Notes: generated from the letters alone by a model not told the origin. A DNA stretch of 64,000 nt from Methylovirgula sp. (GCF_037200945.1 NZ_JBBCGP010000001.1:2788501-2852500), one strand, 5' to 3'; shown: positions 20,772-30,682, numbered from the stretch's first letter. Translations and numbers: made by a program.

Positions 20772-21691
20772 CCTATTCTAAAGAGGCGTCGGGGCCATCC
20801 GCCCCGCACACCGGGGAGGAAGCGGCGGCTGGGCGGGGACTGTCTTCGCTCAATGCGCGGCTGGCGGATCTTGGCCCGCGGCTTGGCTCCGCCGCCGGGC
20901 TCATTGCCATTGCCGTAATATCCTGGTGGCTCGGCGGCATTGTTTTTTTCTTTGTCTGGCTGGTCGCCGCGCTGGTCGTGCATTTTGAATGGCAACGTAT
21001 CGTCGGCGGCGAGCGACTTACGGCGCGACTTGCTCTTGGTTCGGTGACTCTCGTCGCTGCAGCGATTGCGGTCCGCTCCCAAATTCCGGCGCTGGGGGTG
21101 TTCATTCTTCTGGTCATGGCGTTGGTGGTCGGCCAGTTGGGCGGGCCAGGGCGACGCGCGTGGTTTGGGGGTGGCCTGATCTATGCCGGCGGGCTGATCA
21201 TCGCCGTCCTGACGTTGCGCAGCTCATTTCCGTTCGGACGTTGGGCGGTTGGTTTGCTGTTCGCCATTGTGTGGGGAACAGACGCGGCCGCCTATTTCGC
21301 CGGGCGGCTGATCGGCGGCCCGAAGTTTATGCCGCTCATCTCGCCCTCGAAGACGTGGTCCGGAACCGGCGTCGGCATCGTGACTGGTGCGCTCGTCGGC
21401 CTCGGCTTTCTCGCAGTCGCGGCACGATTCAGTCAGTTCGATGCGATCGCGCCGAGCTTTGCCCTGTTGCTTCTCGGACTGATCCTTGCCGCCGTTTCGC
21501 AGCTTGGCGACCTTTTCGAATCCTGGATGAAGCGTTGCTTCGGCGCCAAGGATTCCGGCCATTTGATTCCGGGCCATGGCGGTCTCATGGATCGTGTCGA
21601 CGGTTTCATCGCGACCGCGGTCTTCGCGGCCATTCTCGGCGTGTTGCGGGCGTTTCCGTCGCCAGCCGAAGGCCTGTTTCATTGGATGTAA
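20768..21691 (+). CDS. cdsA: Phosphatidate cytidylyltransferase
   Basis: This 307-residue inner-membrane enzyme makes CDP-diacylglycerol for phospholipid synthesis. It has about seven or eight hydrophobic segments. The family signature near the C-terminus reads [20 protein letters not shown] followed by [15 protein letters not shown], and SPSKTWSG lies earlier. The N-terminal 40 residues are polar and may be cytoplasmic. It overlaps uppS by four bases and is followed three bases later by dxr, all in one operon. Confidence 0.96.
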   Translation: MTYSKEASGPSAPHTGEEAAAGRGLSSLNARLADLGPRLGSAAGLIAIAVISWWLGGIVFFFVWLVAALVVHFEWQRIVGGERLTARLALGSVTLVAAAIAVRSQIPALGVFILLVMALVVGQLGGPGRRAWFGGGLIYAGGLIIAVLTLRSSFPFGRWAVGLLFAIVWGTDAAAYFAGRLIGGPKFMPLISPSKTWSGTGVGIVTGALVGLGFLAVAARFSQFDAIAPSFALLLLGLILAAVSQLGDLFESWMKRCFGAKDSGHLIPGHGGLMDRVDGFIATAVFAAILGVLRAFPSPAEGLFHWM

Positions 21692-21694
21692 AGA

Positions 21695-22942
21695 ATGACT
21701 CTCGGATTTGAACTCGAAAACACGCGCCTTCCGCGCCCGTCGTCTCGGACGCCGCGGAGCGTAGTCGTGCTCGGCGCGACAGGGTCGATTGGAACTTCGA
21801 CCGCCGACATTATCCGCAATTCTGGCGGCGCTTTTGAAGTGGTTGCCGTGGCTGGCGGCCGCGACGCGCTGGCGCTTGCAAAGGTCGCACGCGAACTGGG
21901 CGCACGTTTTGCCGCTTTGGCGGATGAGTCCGGCTACGGCGCCCTGAAGGACGCGTTGCAGGGCAGCGGCATCGAGGCCGCAGCAGGGCGCAAGGCTGTC
22001 ATCGAGGCGGCGCTGCGGCCCGCCGACATTGTCATGGGCGCCATCGCCGGGACTGCCGGGGTCGAGCCGACCTATGCGGCGCTATCAGCGGGCCGCACGG
22101 TCGCGCTCGCCAACAAGGAGTGCCTCGTTTGCGCCGGGGCCGCCTTCATGCGCCAGGCCAAGGCGATGGGAACGCGGCTTCTTCCGGTCGATAGCGAGCA
22201 TAATGCGATTTTTCAGGCTTTGGGCGACGCCGAATCCGACACAATCGAAATGATGACGCTGACGGCTTCCGGTGGCCCATTTCGCGCCTGGACGGCCGAA
22301 GCCATCGCCAAGGCGACGCCGGAGCAGGCCCTGAAACACCCCAATTGGGCGATGGGGCCAAAGGTGACGATCGATTCAGCCGGACTCATGAACAAAGGTC
22401 TGGAAGTCATTGAAGCGCATCATATTTTTGGAATTGATGCGGACCGTCTTGATGTTTTGGTTCATGCCCAGTCTGTGGTGCACGGGCTGGTCGCCTTCAA
22501 GGACGGCTCGGTGACGGCGGGTCTCGCGGCGCCGGATATGCGGGTGCCGATCGCCCATTGCCTTGGGTATCCCGAACGCCTGACGACCGGGGCGCGCCGG
22601 CTTGATCTCGCGGCGGTCGGCCAATTGACCTTCGAGCGGCCGGATTTCGATCGGTTTCCCGCCCTCCGCGTGGCGCTAGAGGCCTTGCGGACCGGGCAAG
22701 GCCTGCCGACGGTGCTCAATGCCGCGAATGAAGTGGCCGTCGCAGCGTTCCTCGATCGGCTGATTTCCTTCCACGATATCGCCCGGGTCGTCGAGGCCTG
22801 CTGCGAGGCCGCGCTCCGCGACGGGACCGCAAGAGAGCCTGTCTCGGTTGAGGACGCGTTGGCCGTTGACCATATTGCAAGAGAAAGCGCCGCGACCCTC
22901 TTGGCGGAGGGGCAGGGTTTCGGCATGTTAACGACTCGCTAA
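21695..22942 (+). CDS. dxr: 1-deoxy-D-xylulose 5-phosphate reductoisomerase
   Basis: This 415-residue enzyme performs the second step of the MEP isoprenoid pathway, converting DXP to MEP with NADPH. It shows the nucleotide motif GATGSIGTS, ANKECLVCAG, the metal-site PVDSEHNAIFQ, TASGGPFR and HPNWAMGPKVTIDSAGLMNKGLEVIEA. The start is three bases after cdsA. The first 20 residues are a short extension before the Rossmann fold. Its product feeds the same lipid carrier pathway as uppS. Confidence 0.97.
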   Translation: MTLGFELENTRLPRPSSRTPRSVVVLGATGSIGTSTADIIRNSGGAFEVVAVAGGRDALALAKVARELGARFAALADESGYGALKDALQGSGIEAAAGRKAVIEAALRPADIVMGAIAGTAGVEPTYAALSAGRTVALANKECLVCAGAAFMRQAKAMGTRLLPVDSEHNAIFQALGDAESDTIEMMTLTASGGPFRAWTAEAIAKATPEQALKHPNWAMGPKVTIDSAGLMNKGLEVIEAHHIFGIDADRLDVLVHAQSVVHGLVAFKDGSVTAGLAAPDMRVPIAHCLGYPERLTTGARRLDLAAVGQLTFERPDFDRFPALRVALEALRTGQGLPTVLNAANEVAVAAFLDRLISFHDIARVVEACCEAALRDGTAREPVSVEDALAVDHIARESAATLLAEGQGFGMLTTR

Positions 22943-22956
22943 CCAAATCGGTTAGC
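22938..22956. repeat. Hairpin overlapping the dxr stop codon
   Basis: GCTAACC (22938-22944) and GGTTAGC (22950-22956) are a perfect 7-base inverted repeat with a 5-base loop, spanning the dxr TAA at 22940-22942. There is no T-run after it, so it is not a standard terminator. It could be a weak attenuator between dxr and rseP. Confidence 0.4.
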
Positions 22957-23023
22957 CATCGAGTTCGTGTTGTTGCGCCTTTGACCGGTCTGTCGGGTCG
23001 TTGTGGCGCAAAAAAGGAGTAAA

Positions 23024-24151
23024 ATGTCGATCTCCGCCCATCTTGCTTCTGCCGCCGGCACGATCGTGCCCTTTCTTTTCGTTCTGAGCGTCGTCGTCTT
23101 CTTCCATGAGCTTGGGCATTTCCTCGTCGGCCGCCTCTGCGGCGTGAAGGTGGATACGTTCTCACTGGGGTTCGGACCCGAGCTGGCGCATTTCAGCGAC
23201 CGCTGGGGCACCCGCTGGCGCCTCGCACTCCTGCCGCTTGGCGGCTATGTGAAGTTTCATGGCGACGCCAACGGTGCGTCGATGACGGACGATGCCGCGA
23301 GTGCGGCCATGCCTGCCGCCGAGAGAAAGGTGACCTTCTTCGGTCAGAACGTCTGGAAGCGGGCCGCGATCGTCGTCGCCGGGCCGATTGCCAATTTCAT
23401 TCTCGCAATTGTGATCTTCACCGGAATTTTCACCGTCCACGGCCGCGGCATCCTGCTGCCAGAGGTCGAGAAGATCAGTCACAACAGTGCCGCCGAGGCC
23501 GCCGGTTTCAAGCCCAACGACATCATCCTCTCGATCGACGGCAACAAAGTCGACAGCTTCGAGGATGTGCAGCGGGTGGTTCAGGCCTCAAGCGGTAGGG
23601 CGTTGAGCTTCGCCGTGTTGCGGCAGGGCAAAGACATTACGCTCATTGCGACACCCCAGCAGCACAGCGGCGCTTCCGGCGGGGGCCTCTCGGACGTCGG
23701 CGTGCTCGGCGTCGAAGCCAAAGCTGTTCAAGCCAATTGGCACATCCAACGCTACGGTCTCGTGAAATCATTTCAGCTCGCCAATAGCGAGACCTGGTAC
23801 ATCGTTGAACAGACTGGTGCCTATGTACGCGGTATGATTCTCGGCCGGGAATCGACCGCACAATTGTCCGGGCCGATCCGAATCGCGGAAGTTTCGGGGG
23901 AGATGGCCAAGGTCGGATTCGCAGCTCTCCTTAATCTTGCCGCGGTTTTGTCAATTTCGATTGGAATTCTCAACCTGTTGCCGATCCCACTGCTCGATGG
24001 CGGCCATCTGGTTTACTATGCAATCGAAGCTGTGCGGGGGAAGGCGCTGAACGAAAAGATCCAGCAAGTCGGTTTCCGAATCGGACTGACCTTCGTGCTG
24101 GGCCTTATGATTTTGGCGACGTACAACGATATCTTGCGGCTGACGAAGTGA
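23024..24151 (+). CDS. rseP: Site-2 zinc protease RseP
   Basis: This 375-residue inner-membrane metalloprotease performs regulated intramembrane proteolysis. From ATG 23024, which has an AAGGAG ribosome site five bases upstream, the zinc motif HELGH is at residues 28-32 in the first membrane helix. A PDZ domain follows at about 130-210 (GILLPEVEKISHNSAAEAAGFKPND). The third zinc-ligand region LLPIPLLDGGHLVYY is near residue 325. An upstream in-frame start at 23003 lacks a ribosome site. It lies in the conserved dxr-rseP-bamA order. Confidence 0.96.
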   Translation: MSISAHLASAAGTIVPFLFVLSVVVFFHELGHFLVGRLCGVKVDTFSLGFGPELAHFSDRWGTRWRLALLPLGGYVKFHGDANGASMTDDAASAAMPAAERKVTFFGQNVWKRAAIVVAGPIANFILAIVIFTGIFTVHGRGILLPEVEKISHNSAAEAAGFKPNDIILSIDGNKVDSFEDVQRVVQASSGRALSFAVLRQGKDITLIATPQQHSGASGGGLSDVGVLGVEAKAVQANWHIQRYGLVKSFQLANSETWYIVEQTGAYVRGMILGRESTAQLSGPIRIAEVSGEMAKVGFAALLNLAAVLSISIGILNLLPIPLLDGGHLVYYAIEAVRGKALNEKIQQVGFRIGLTFVLGLMILATYNDILRLTK

Positions 24152-24566
24152 TTCCAGGCCGCGTCGCGCACCCCTCGGTGCGCGCCCAAATGGGGGTGTT
24201 CCGGCCATGCTCGGCCGGTAAATGGATACATGCGCCAAAACGCGCAATTAACCATTGCCCTTAACGCGACGCTCACGGGATTAAGCGTGTCTTACTCGTC
24301 ACGCGGTTCCGAAAACGACGCAGCTCTGGCAAACGCCATTTGCAGGGTAAATCAAACCCTGTAGAAGCGAAGCCTGGGTTGGCGGGACTGGCGGCGAAAG
24401 CGCCGCCGGCGCGGCGGGTCCGGCCTGAGGTCGAATCCGGGACTGACCCTTGGCGAGCCGGAGGTCGTCCGAAGAACTGACTTGGGGTGGGGTGTTGCGG
24501 GTTTCTGGGCTCAAGAAGCCGATTCCGCAGCAGAAGTTAGGTCGATAACGCGGGGACCGGGCGTAG
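24152..24566. other. rseP-bamA intergenic region with a strong hairpin
   Basis: These 415 bases contain no gene that I can support. CGCGCAC (24165-24171) and GTGCGCG (24178-24184) form a perfect hairpin directly after the rseP stop, without a T-run. The remainder presumably carries a bamA promoter and leader, but no clear -35/-10 pair stands out. A GGTCGAATCC element near 24430 resembles a tRNA T-loop but has no matching arms. Confidence 0.5.
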
Positions 24567-27044
24567 ATGCGATTTATTCGGGGTCAACTGTTCCGGTGGT
24601 TTCTCGCCGTTGTTTTTGTGGCGCCGCTTCTGGCGTCGATTCCTGCTCTTGCCGCTGGCGTTGAGGTTGAGGGCAACCATCGCATCGACGCCGAAACGAT
24701 CGCATCCTATTTTCCGAATTCGGACCCGGCGTCGGTCAATACCGGCGTCAAGGCGCTTTATGCGACCGGCCTGTTCTCCAGCGTTGACGTGGAGCACGCG
24801 GGCGGCCGCGTCATCATCCGCGTCTCTGAGAACAACCTCATCAATCGCGTCGCCTTCGAGGGCAATAGCAAGGTCAAATCCGACCAGCTCACGACCGAAA
24901 TCCAATCCAAGGATCACGGCCCATTCAACAAGACGATCGTTGATGCCGACGTCGAGCGCATCAAGGACCTTTACCGTCGCGCCGGCGAAGCCGCCGCGAG
25001 CGTCACTTACCGAATCGTCAACTTGCCGAACGGTCGCGTCGATGTCGTCTTCAAGATCGACGAAGGCCCGAAAACCGGCGTGAAGAAGATCGAATTTGTC
25101 GGCAATCACGTCTATTCATCAGGCAAGTTGCGCGACCTGATGCAGACGACGGAAATGGACTGGCTGTCGTTCTTCAAGTCGTCGGACGTGTACGATCCGG
25201 ACAAGATCGCTTCGGACCTTGAGACCATCCGCCGCTTTTATCTGAAGAACGGCTATGCCGACTTCCACGTCACCGGTTCGGATGCCCACTACGATCCGTC
25301 GCAGAAGGGCTACATCCTCACGATCACCGTGGAAGAAGGCGTGCAATATCACGTCGCCGGTGTCGATATCGAATCCCATATCCCGGCGATCGACGGCGGT
25401 GCTCTGCATTCCTATCTGCGCATCTCGCCCGGCCAGATTTATAACGGCGACCAGGTACAAAAAACCGTCGACGCTTTGACGACTCAGGTTTTGCGTCGCG
25501 GCTATGCCTTTTCTCAAGTGCACCCGCGTGGCGACCGCGATCCGGTCTCGCGCACTGTGCGCGTCGCCTTCGTCATCGACGAAGGGCCGCGCGTCTATAT
25601 CGAGCGCATCGATATCCGCGGCAATACCCGTACACGCGACTATGTTATCCGCCGCGAATTCGATATCGGCGAAGGTGACGCCTATAACAAGGCTTTGGTC
25701 GACCGCGCCGAACGCCGGCTCAACAATCTTGGCTTCTTCAAGAAGGTGACGATCACCAACGAGCCGGGTTCTGCGCCTGATCGTGTTGTCGTCGTTGTCA
25801 CGGTTGAAGATCAACCGACGGGTTCGTTCTCTGTCTCCGGCGGTTATTCGACGGCAGAAGGCATCATCGGCGAAGTCGCGGTGCAGGAATCGAACTTCAT
25901 GGGCCGTGGCCAGTTCGCCCGCTTATCCGTGCAGTTAGGTCAGTATGCTGAAGGTGCGACCTTCTCCTTCACCGAGCCATATTTCCTCGGCCATCGCATC
26001 GCCGCGGGCTTCGATGTCTTCGCCAAGAACAGCTCTGTCTCGCAATACGCCTTCTACAACGACTTCATGGTCGGCGGCACGTTGCGCGGTGGTGTGCCGG
26101 TGACGGACGAGATCACCTTTGCGCCGCGGTATTCGATCTATTCATCGTATATCTCGATCCCGAACAATTCTTGGTTCCCGTACAACGACTGTCAAAACCC
26201 AATCCCCGGCATTACGCCGAGTCCGTCGTCGGTCATTGGTTTTCCGACAGCCTCTTCGACCTTCAACTGCTTGACGAACGGCGAAGCTTCGCTGGCTTTG
26301 AAACAGGCGCAGGGCACGACGCTCACGTCGATGCCGGGCTTCACGCTGTCGTACAATTCGCTCGACAACAATCGCAGCCCGACGGATGGCATTCATGCGG
26401 AATTGCGTGAAGACATCGCCGGGGCTGGCGGCACGGAACGCTATGTCCGTTCGACCGCGGATCTGCGTTATTATCATGCCATCTACGACGAAATCGTCGG
26501 CGTGCTGCATTTCCAAGGTGGTATCCTGAACGCGTTCGGTTCGAATGGCACCAAGATTGTCGACAACTTTAATATGGGCCCCGAGCTGGTCCGCGGCTTC
26601 CAGCCAGATGGTCTCGGTCCTCGCGACGTGTCGTCGGGCGTCGATCCGGAAGGCAACCCGTTGGGCGGCACCAAGTTCTGGGGTGCTTCGGCTGAAGCGG
26701 ACTTCCCGATCCCGTATCTACCGAGAGAGGTTGGGCTGCGCGGTGCCGTCTTCACCGATTTCGGTGCGCTCTGGGGCTATAATGGGCCGACTGTCTTCCC
26801 GCAGTTTGCTTCCAGCCCGATCGTCAGTAAGGGTGCGCCTGCTGGTTGCGGAGCTGGCTGTTCGTTCCAAGGTGACGCAATCACAGTCGGCGGCGATTCG
26901 ACCGATATCCGTGCCTCAGTGGGTGTCTCGCTCATCTGGTCTTCGCCGATGGGACCGATTCGCTTCGACTTCGCCAAGGCTGTGCTGAAGAACCAATTCG
27001 ATCAGACACAGATCTTCAATTTCACCGGCGGCACTACGTTCTGA
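24567..27044 (+). CDS. bamA: Outer membrane protein assembly factor BamA
   Basis: This 825-residue essential outer-membrane protein inserts beta-barrel proteins. A signal peptide covers about residues 1-30. Five POTRA domains run through about 30-430, recognisable by repeated 'VEGNHRI', 'FEGNSKV', 'FVGNHVY' and 'IRGNTRT' starts and FYLKNGYADF turns. The rest is the 16-strand barrel with the VRGF motif (PELVRGFQPDG) and the closing SPMGPIRFDFAKAVLKN, with Phe as the last residue. It ends at a terminator at 27091, so lpxD may have its own promoter or depend on readthrough. Confidence 0.97.
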   Translation: MRFIRGQLFRWFLAVVFVAPLLASIPALAAGVEVEGNHRIDAETIASYFPNSDPASVNTGVKALYATGLFSSVDVEHAGGRVIIRVSENNLINRVAFEGNSKVKSDQLTTEIQSKDHGPFNKTIVDADVERIKDLYRRAGEAAASVTYRIVNLPNGRVDVVFKIDEGPKTGVKKIEFVGNHVYSSGKLRDLMQTTEMDWLSFFKSSDVYDPDKIASDLETIRRFYLKNGYADFHVTGSDAHYDPSQKGYILTITVEEGVQYHVAGVDIESHIPAIDGGALHSYLRISPGQIYNGDQVQKTVDALTTQVLRRGYAFSQVHPRGDRDPVSRTVRVAFVIDEGPRVYIERIDIRGNTRTRDYVIRREFDIGEGDAYNKALVDRAERRLNNLGFFKKVTITNEPGSAPDRVVVVVTVEDQPTGSFSVSGGYSTAEGIIGEVAVQESNFMGRGQFARLSVQLGQYAEGATFSFTEPYFLGHRIAAGFDVFAKNSSVSQYAFYNDFMVGGTLRGGVPVTDEITFAPRYSIYSSYISIPNNSWFPYNDCQNPIPGITPSPSSVIGFPTASSTFNCLTNGEASLALKQAQGTTLTSMPGFTLSYNSLDNNRSPTDGIHAELREDIAGAGGTERYVRSTADLRYYHAIYDEIVGVLHFQGGILNAFGSNGTKIVDNFNMGPELVRGFQPDGLGPRDVSSGVDPEGNPLGGTKFWGASAEADFPIPYLPREVGLRGAVFTDFGALWGYNGPTVFPQFASSPIVSKGAPAGCGAGCSFQGDAITVGGDSTDIRASVGVSLIWSSPMGPIRFDFAKAVLKNQFDQTQIFNFTGGTTF

Positions 27045-27090
27045 TTGCTGCCGCGACGTCCGCGTCGAAATCGTTTAGGGTGTCACGTCT

Positions 27091-27125
27091 GGCCCCGCCT
27101 CTGGCGGGGCCTTCGTTGGTTTTCA
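27091..27125 (+). terminator. Terminator after bamA
   Basis: GGCCCCGCC (27091-27099) pairs perfectly with GGCGGGGCC (27103-27111) around a 3-base loop and is followed by TTCGTTGGTTTT. It lies between bamA and lpxD. Confidence 0.65.
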
Positions 27126-27129
27126 CCTT

Positions 27130-28188
27130 ATGACCGATCCAGTTTTCTTTCGCCCCGCAATCCGCCCAAGCTTGGCCGAGGTTGTCGCCTGGACCGGCGC
27201 CGCACCGGCGACTGCCGCTGATCTCGCCACGCTTTTCGTCGATAATGTTACGCCGCTTGACGAAGCTGGCCCTGGGTCGCTCACATTTTGCGACAATTCC
27301 AAATATCTCGACGATCTGGCCCTCACACATGCTTTGGCATGTTTTGTGCCGCCGCGGTTCGCCGCGCTTGTACCATCTGGGACTCTCGCATTGTTAACGT
27401 CGGCGCCAGCGCGCGACCTGACGCGCGTGCTGGCACAACTTTATCCTGACGCGCTCACCCCCGGCACGATGTTCGATTCGAAAGGCGAAAGCCCCGGCGC
27501 GGATATTCATCCCGAGGCGCGGCTTGAGCCGGACGTCGTCGTCGATCCCGGCGTCGTCGTTGGGCCGCACGCCGAAATTGGCTCGGGCACAATGATTGGC
27601 GCCAATGCGGTCATCGGCCCGAATGTGCGGATCGGGCGCGGCTGCGCCATCGGGCCCGGCGCGGTGATCGCCAACGCGCTGATCGGCAACAGGGTCATCA
27701 TCCACGCCGGGGTCAAGATCGGTCAGGACGGGTTCGGCTTTATCGCCGGGCCGAATAGCCATCTGAAAGTGCCGCAGATCGGCCGGGTGATCGTGCAGGA
27801 CGATGTCGAGATTGGCGCCAATTCCGCGATCGATCGGGGCGCGACGCGCGACACGGTTGTCGGTGAGGGCACGAAGATCGGCAATCTTGTTCAGATCGGC
27901 CATAACGTGAGGATCGGCCGGCATTGTTTGATTGTCGCTCAGGTTGGAATTTCCGGTTCGACGGAATTGGGCGATTTCGTCGGTGTCGGGGGCCAGGCGG
28001 GCTTTGCGGAACATCTCGAAATCGGCAACCGTGCGCAGATCGCGGCGCAATCGGGCGTCAACGATGACCTTCCAGCCAAGGCGCGCGTGGGGGGGACACC
28101 GGCGCGCCCGCTTCGCATGTGGTTGCGGGGCGAGACTTGGCTTGCGCGGGAAGCCGCGGGGCGGCATAGGCATGGTTCAACGGAGTGA
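27130..28188 (+). CDS. lpxD: UDP-3-O-(3-hydroxyacyl)glucosamine N-acyltransferase LpxD
   Basis: This 352-residue trimeric acyltransferase adds the second hydroxy-acyl chain in lipid A synthesis. It has an N-terminal uridine-binding domain (residues 1-115). A left-handed beta-helix of hexapeptide repeats follows (about 120-310, such as IGANAVIGPNVRIGRG and VIIHAGVKIGQDGFGF), with the catalytic His258 in QIGHNVRIGRH. It is followed nine bases after its stop by fabZ. The normal next genes lpxA and lpxB are not found here. Confidence 0.96.
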   Translation: MTDPVFFRPAIRPSLAEVVAWTGAAPATAADLATLFVDNVTPLDEAGPGSLTFCDNSKYLDDLALTHALACFVPPRFAALVPSGTLALLTSAPARDLTRVLAQLYPDALTPGTMFDSKGESPGADIHPEARLEPDVVVDPGVVVGPHAEIGSGTMIGANAVIGPNVRIGRGCAIGPGAVIANALIGNRVIIHAGVKIGQDGFGFIAGPNSHLKVPQIGRVIVQDDVEIGANSAIDRGATRDTVVGEGTKIGNLVQIGHNVRIGRHCLIVAQVGISGSTELGDFVGVGGQAGFAEHLEIGNRAQIAAQSGVNDDLPAKARVGGTPARPLRMWLRGETWLAREAAGRHRHGSTE

Positions 28189-28197
28189 AACCAGCCG

Positions 28198-28680
28198 ATG
28201 GATGAGAAGGTGGCAAGCGTTCTCGAAGCCTATGATATTGAGCGACTGCTGAAATCGCTGCCGCATCGCTACCCGTTTTTGCTGGTCGATCGGATCATAG
28301 AAGCCAATGGCGACGAGTCCTGCATCGGGATCAAGAACGTCAGCGTGAACGAACCGCAGTTCCAGGGCCATTTTCCCGAACGGCCGGTCATGCCTGGCGT
28401 GTTGATGATCGAAGGCATGGCGCAGACCGCGGGCGCGCTTTGCATCAACGCCATCGGCGGCGGCGTGAAGCCGCCGCTGGTTTATTTCATGACGATCGAA
28501 AAGGCGAAGTTCCGTAAGCCGGTGCTGCCCGGCGATCGGATCGAGTATCATATGCAGAAGCTTAATCGGCGTCGCACCATCTGGTGGTACAGCGGCCGCG
28601 CGCTGGTCGATGGCGCGCTTGTCTGCGAGGCGGAGATTTCCGCCATGCTCGTGCTCGACGAGCCGGCGAAGGCGAAGTAA
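28198..28680 (+). CDS. fabZ: 3-hydroxyacyl-[acyl-carrier-protein] dehydratase FabZ
   Basis: This 160-residue hot-dog-fold dehydratase of fatty acid elongation has catalytic His58 ([13 protein letters not shown]) and Glu72 (MIEGMAQ). It begins with the usual [17 protein letters not shown]. It forms an operon with lpxD; both draw on 3-hydroxyacyl-ACP. Downstream the run is interrupted by minus-strand genes. Confidence 0.97.
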   Translation: MDEKVASVLEAYDIERLLKSLPHRYPFLLVDRIIEANGDESCIGIKNVSVNEPQFQGHFPERPVMPGVLMIEGMAQTAGALCINAIGGGVKPPLVYFMTIEKAKFRKPVLPGDRIEYHMQKLNRRRTIWWYSGRALVDGALVCEAEISAMLVLDEPAKAK

Positions 28681-28695
28681 CTCGCGCCTCCGCGA

Positions 28696-29319
28696 TTAGT
28701 TGAGGCTGGAAACCCGCGCGTTCGCTGCGGCGATGCCGACCCAGATGTTGGGATTTTCCTGCGACTGGCGCTTCAGGAAATGATAGCCGGTCGTATCCCA
28801 GGGGCGAATGTCGTCGCGCAGATTGTCGAGAATGAACTCGCCGCGGTTGGTCTTGACGGTCAGGATCGTGTGACCTTCGCCGTCGAGATCGCGAACTATA
28901 GTCATCAGCAACGCCTGACGCGGCAGCCCGGCATCCATGAGGAGCTTGCGCTTCCATAGTGCGTAAATCTTGCAATCGCCTTTGCCGTCTTTCGGATAGT
29001 CCCAGTGATCGAGCAGCGTGCCCCAATGATCGAGATTGGAGATCGGGACGATCGCACCATTGACGTGACGATTGACGGAATTCAGCAGGCGCCACATGGC
29101 GGGCGTGAGATCGAGGTCGGCGGCGGCCAGGACTGGCTGGCTGCATTCCTGGGGCTCACGACCGCAAAAATCGACCCAGCCATAAGGAACCGACGTGGGC
29201 CCGGTCAGCGTCGCGGTGCTCGCGCGAAGGTCCATAGCTTGGCTCTGCGAGTGGATAAATGTCAATCCCGCAAGAGCCACAGCGACCCGGAACGTCCGGA
29301 TGATCTTGTTAATGCCCAT
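28696..29319 (-). CDS. Transglutaminase-like cysteine peptidase (BTLCP family)
   Basis: This 207-residue protein counts from ATG 29319, which opens into a signal peptide (MGINKIIRTFRVAVALAGLT). An open frame continues 28 codons upstream, but those codons do not fit a signal sequence. The catalytic triad of the bacterial transglutaminase-like peptidases (DUF920/Peptidase C93) is complete: Cys116 in KGDCKIYALWKR, His150 in GEGHTILTV and Asp165 in FILDNLRDD. The protein should act in the periplasm. Relatives cleave large adhesins or related surface proteins, but no such partner is nearby. It is convergent with fabZ. Confidence 0.88.
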   Translation of the reverse strand: MGINKIIRTFRVAVALAGLTFIHSQSQAMDLRASTATLTGPTSVPYGWVDFCGREPQECSQPVLAAADLDLTPAMWRLLNSVNRHVNGAIVPISNLDHWGTLLDHWDYPKDGKGDCKIYALWKRKLLMDAGLPRQALLMTIVRDLDGEGHTILTVKTNRGEFILDNLRDDIRPWDTTGYHFLKRQSQENPNIWVGIAAANARVSSLN

Positions 29320-29652
29320 TATCAGCCCCACCGAAGGCGGGGCGTTCCCCGCGCTTTCATGGGTCGAATTTGACGGGCGGCCCTTTGCTGGCCTCAGAAA
29401 CAAAAAGCTAGAATTTTATCGATCGGCTGGAATTTTCGGCCGCTCTCGGCGCTTGGTGAATCAACCGCGAAGGCATGTGGTTTCTGATTTGTTTGCATGG
29501 GGGCGCGCCGGACCGAGCGTGAGAGTGGCCGCGGGCCCATACAAATTATCGTGGCTGGATATCCGGGGTCGCGATCATTCCGCGTGCTCAATCGTCTTGC
29601 CGAATCTTGTTTTGAGCGGGAAGGTCGGGCCGGAAATTCGAGGAAGAGTGCA

Positions 29653-30624
29653 ATGATCAAAGCAGTTGTCGTGCATGAAGTTGGCGGACCCGACGTCATG
29701 CATCTTGAGGAAATTGAGATGCCGAAGCCCGGGCCGGGTGAGGCTCTGGTGCGTAATCACGCCGTCGGCCTGAACTACATCGACACCTATTTTCGCTCGG
29801 GCGCTTATGCGGTGCCGCAGGTGCCGTTCGTTCCCGGCAATGAGGCGGCCGGCGAAGTGATCGAGCTCGGCAAGGGCGTGAAAGACGTCAAGATCGGCGA
29901 CCGCGTCGCCTATCTCACACATCTTGGCGGCTATGCCGAAGCCCGCGCGGTCAAGGCGAGCCGTCTCGTCAAATTGCCGAAATCGATTTCCTACGAGACC
30001 GGCGCTGCGATGCTGTTGAAAGGGCTCACGGCGCAATATCTGCTGCGGCAGACGCACAAGGTCAAAAAAGGCGAAACAATCCTCATCCACGCGGCGGCGG
30101 GCGGGATGGGGCTCATCCTTTGCCAATGGGGCAAGGCTCTCGGCGCGCATGTCATCGGCACGGCGGGATCGCCCGAAAAGGCGAAACTCGCCAAGAGGGC
30201 GGGCGCCAAACAGGTCATCCTCTACCGTCAGGAAAATTTTGTCGAAGCGGTGAAGAAGATCACCAAGGGCAAGCTCTGCGACGTCGTATACGACGGCATC
30301 GGGAAGGATACCTATCCGGGCTCGCTCGATTGTCTGCGGCCCTTGGGGCTGCTTGCGAGCTATGGCGCTTCGTCAGGCCAGATCGAGAATTTCAATCTCG
30401 GTCTGCTGGCACAGAAAGGCTCGCTCTATGTCACGCGTCCGACGCTCAACACCTACGCGGGTGCGGACGAGGACTTGCAGAAGATGGCGCGCGATCTTAT
30501 CCGCGTCATTTCCGATGGACTCGTGAAAATCCCATACACAACGCGTCCGCTGTCCGACATCGTTGCCGTGCATGAGGCGCTCGAGTCGCGCGCGACGACC
30601 GGCTCGACGGTGCTCATTCCCTAA
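29653..30624 (+). CDS. NADPH:quinone oxidoreductase (zeta-crystallin type, MDR family)
   Basis: This 323-residue zinc-free medium-chain reductase would reduce quinones or enones with NADPH. It shows the GLNYIDTYFRSG and PGNEAAGEV segments of the catalytic domain and the Rossmann motif AAAGGMGLILCQWGKALGA with the adenine loop GTAGSPEKAKLAKRAGAK. The start at 29653 has an AGGAAGAG ribosome site. The frame is open another 52 codons upstream without homology. It is a single gene closed by a bidirectional terminator. Confidence 0.93.
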   Translation: MIKAVVVHEVGGPDVMHLEEIEMPKPGPGEALVRNHAVGLNYIDTYFRSGAYAVPQVPFVPGNEAAGEVIELGKGVKDVKIGDRVAYLTHLGGYAEARAVKASRLVKLPKSISYETGAAMLLKGLTAQYLLRQTHKVKKGETILIHAAAGGMGLILCQWGKALGAHVIGTAGSPEKAKLAKRAGAKQVILYRQENFVEAVKKITKGKLCDVVYDGIGKDTYPGSLDCLRPLGLLASYGASSGQIENFNLGLLAQKGSLYVTRPTLNTYAGADEDLQKMARDLIRVISDGLVKIPYTTRPLSDIVAVHEALESRATTGSTVLIP

Positions 30625-30632
30625 AATAAAAA

Positions 30633-30662
30633 TGGCCGGGAAAAACCCGGCCAATTCTTTTC
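30633..30662. terminator. Bidirectional terminator
   Basis: TGGCCGGG (30633-30640) pairs with CCCGGCCA (30646-30653) around AAAAA. T-rich sequence follows on the plus side (ATTCTTTTCCC) and an A-rich stretch precedes it, giving a T-run on the minus side. It serves the quinone oxidoreductase and the convergent secreted-protein gene. Confidence 0.85.
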
Positions 30663-30682
30663 CCTTGCAATGAAGCGGCTGC

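Noticed and set aside
24245..24262. Possible CtrA site (TTAA...TTAA) upstream of bamA
   Set aside because: The two TTAA halves are nine bases apart, not the seven required by the CtrA consensus.
24425..24445. A tRNA-like T-loop (GGTCGAATCC) in the rseP-bamA gap
   Set aside because: The flanking bases do not form a T-stem and there is no anticodon or acceptor arm around it.
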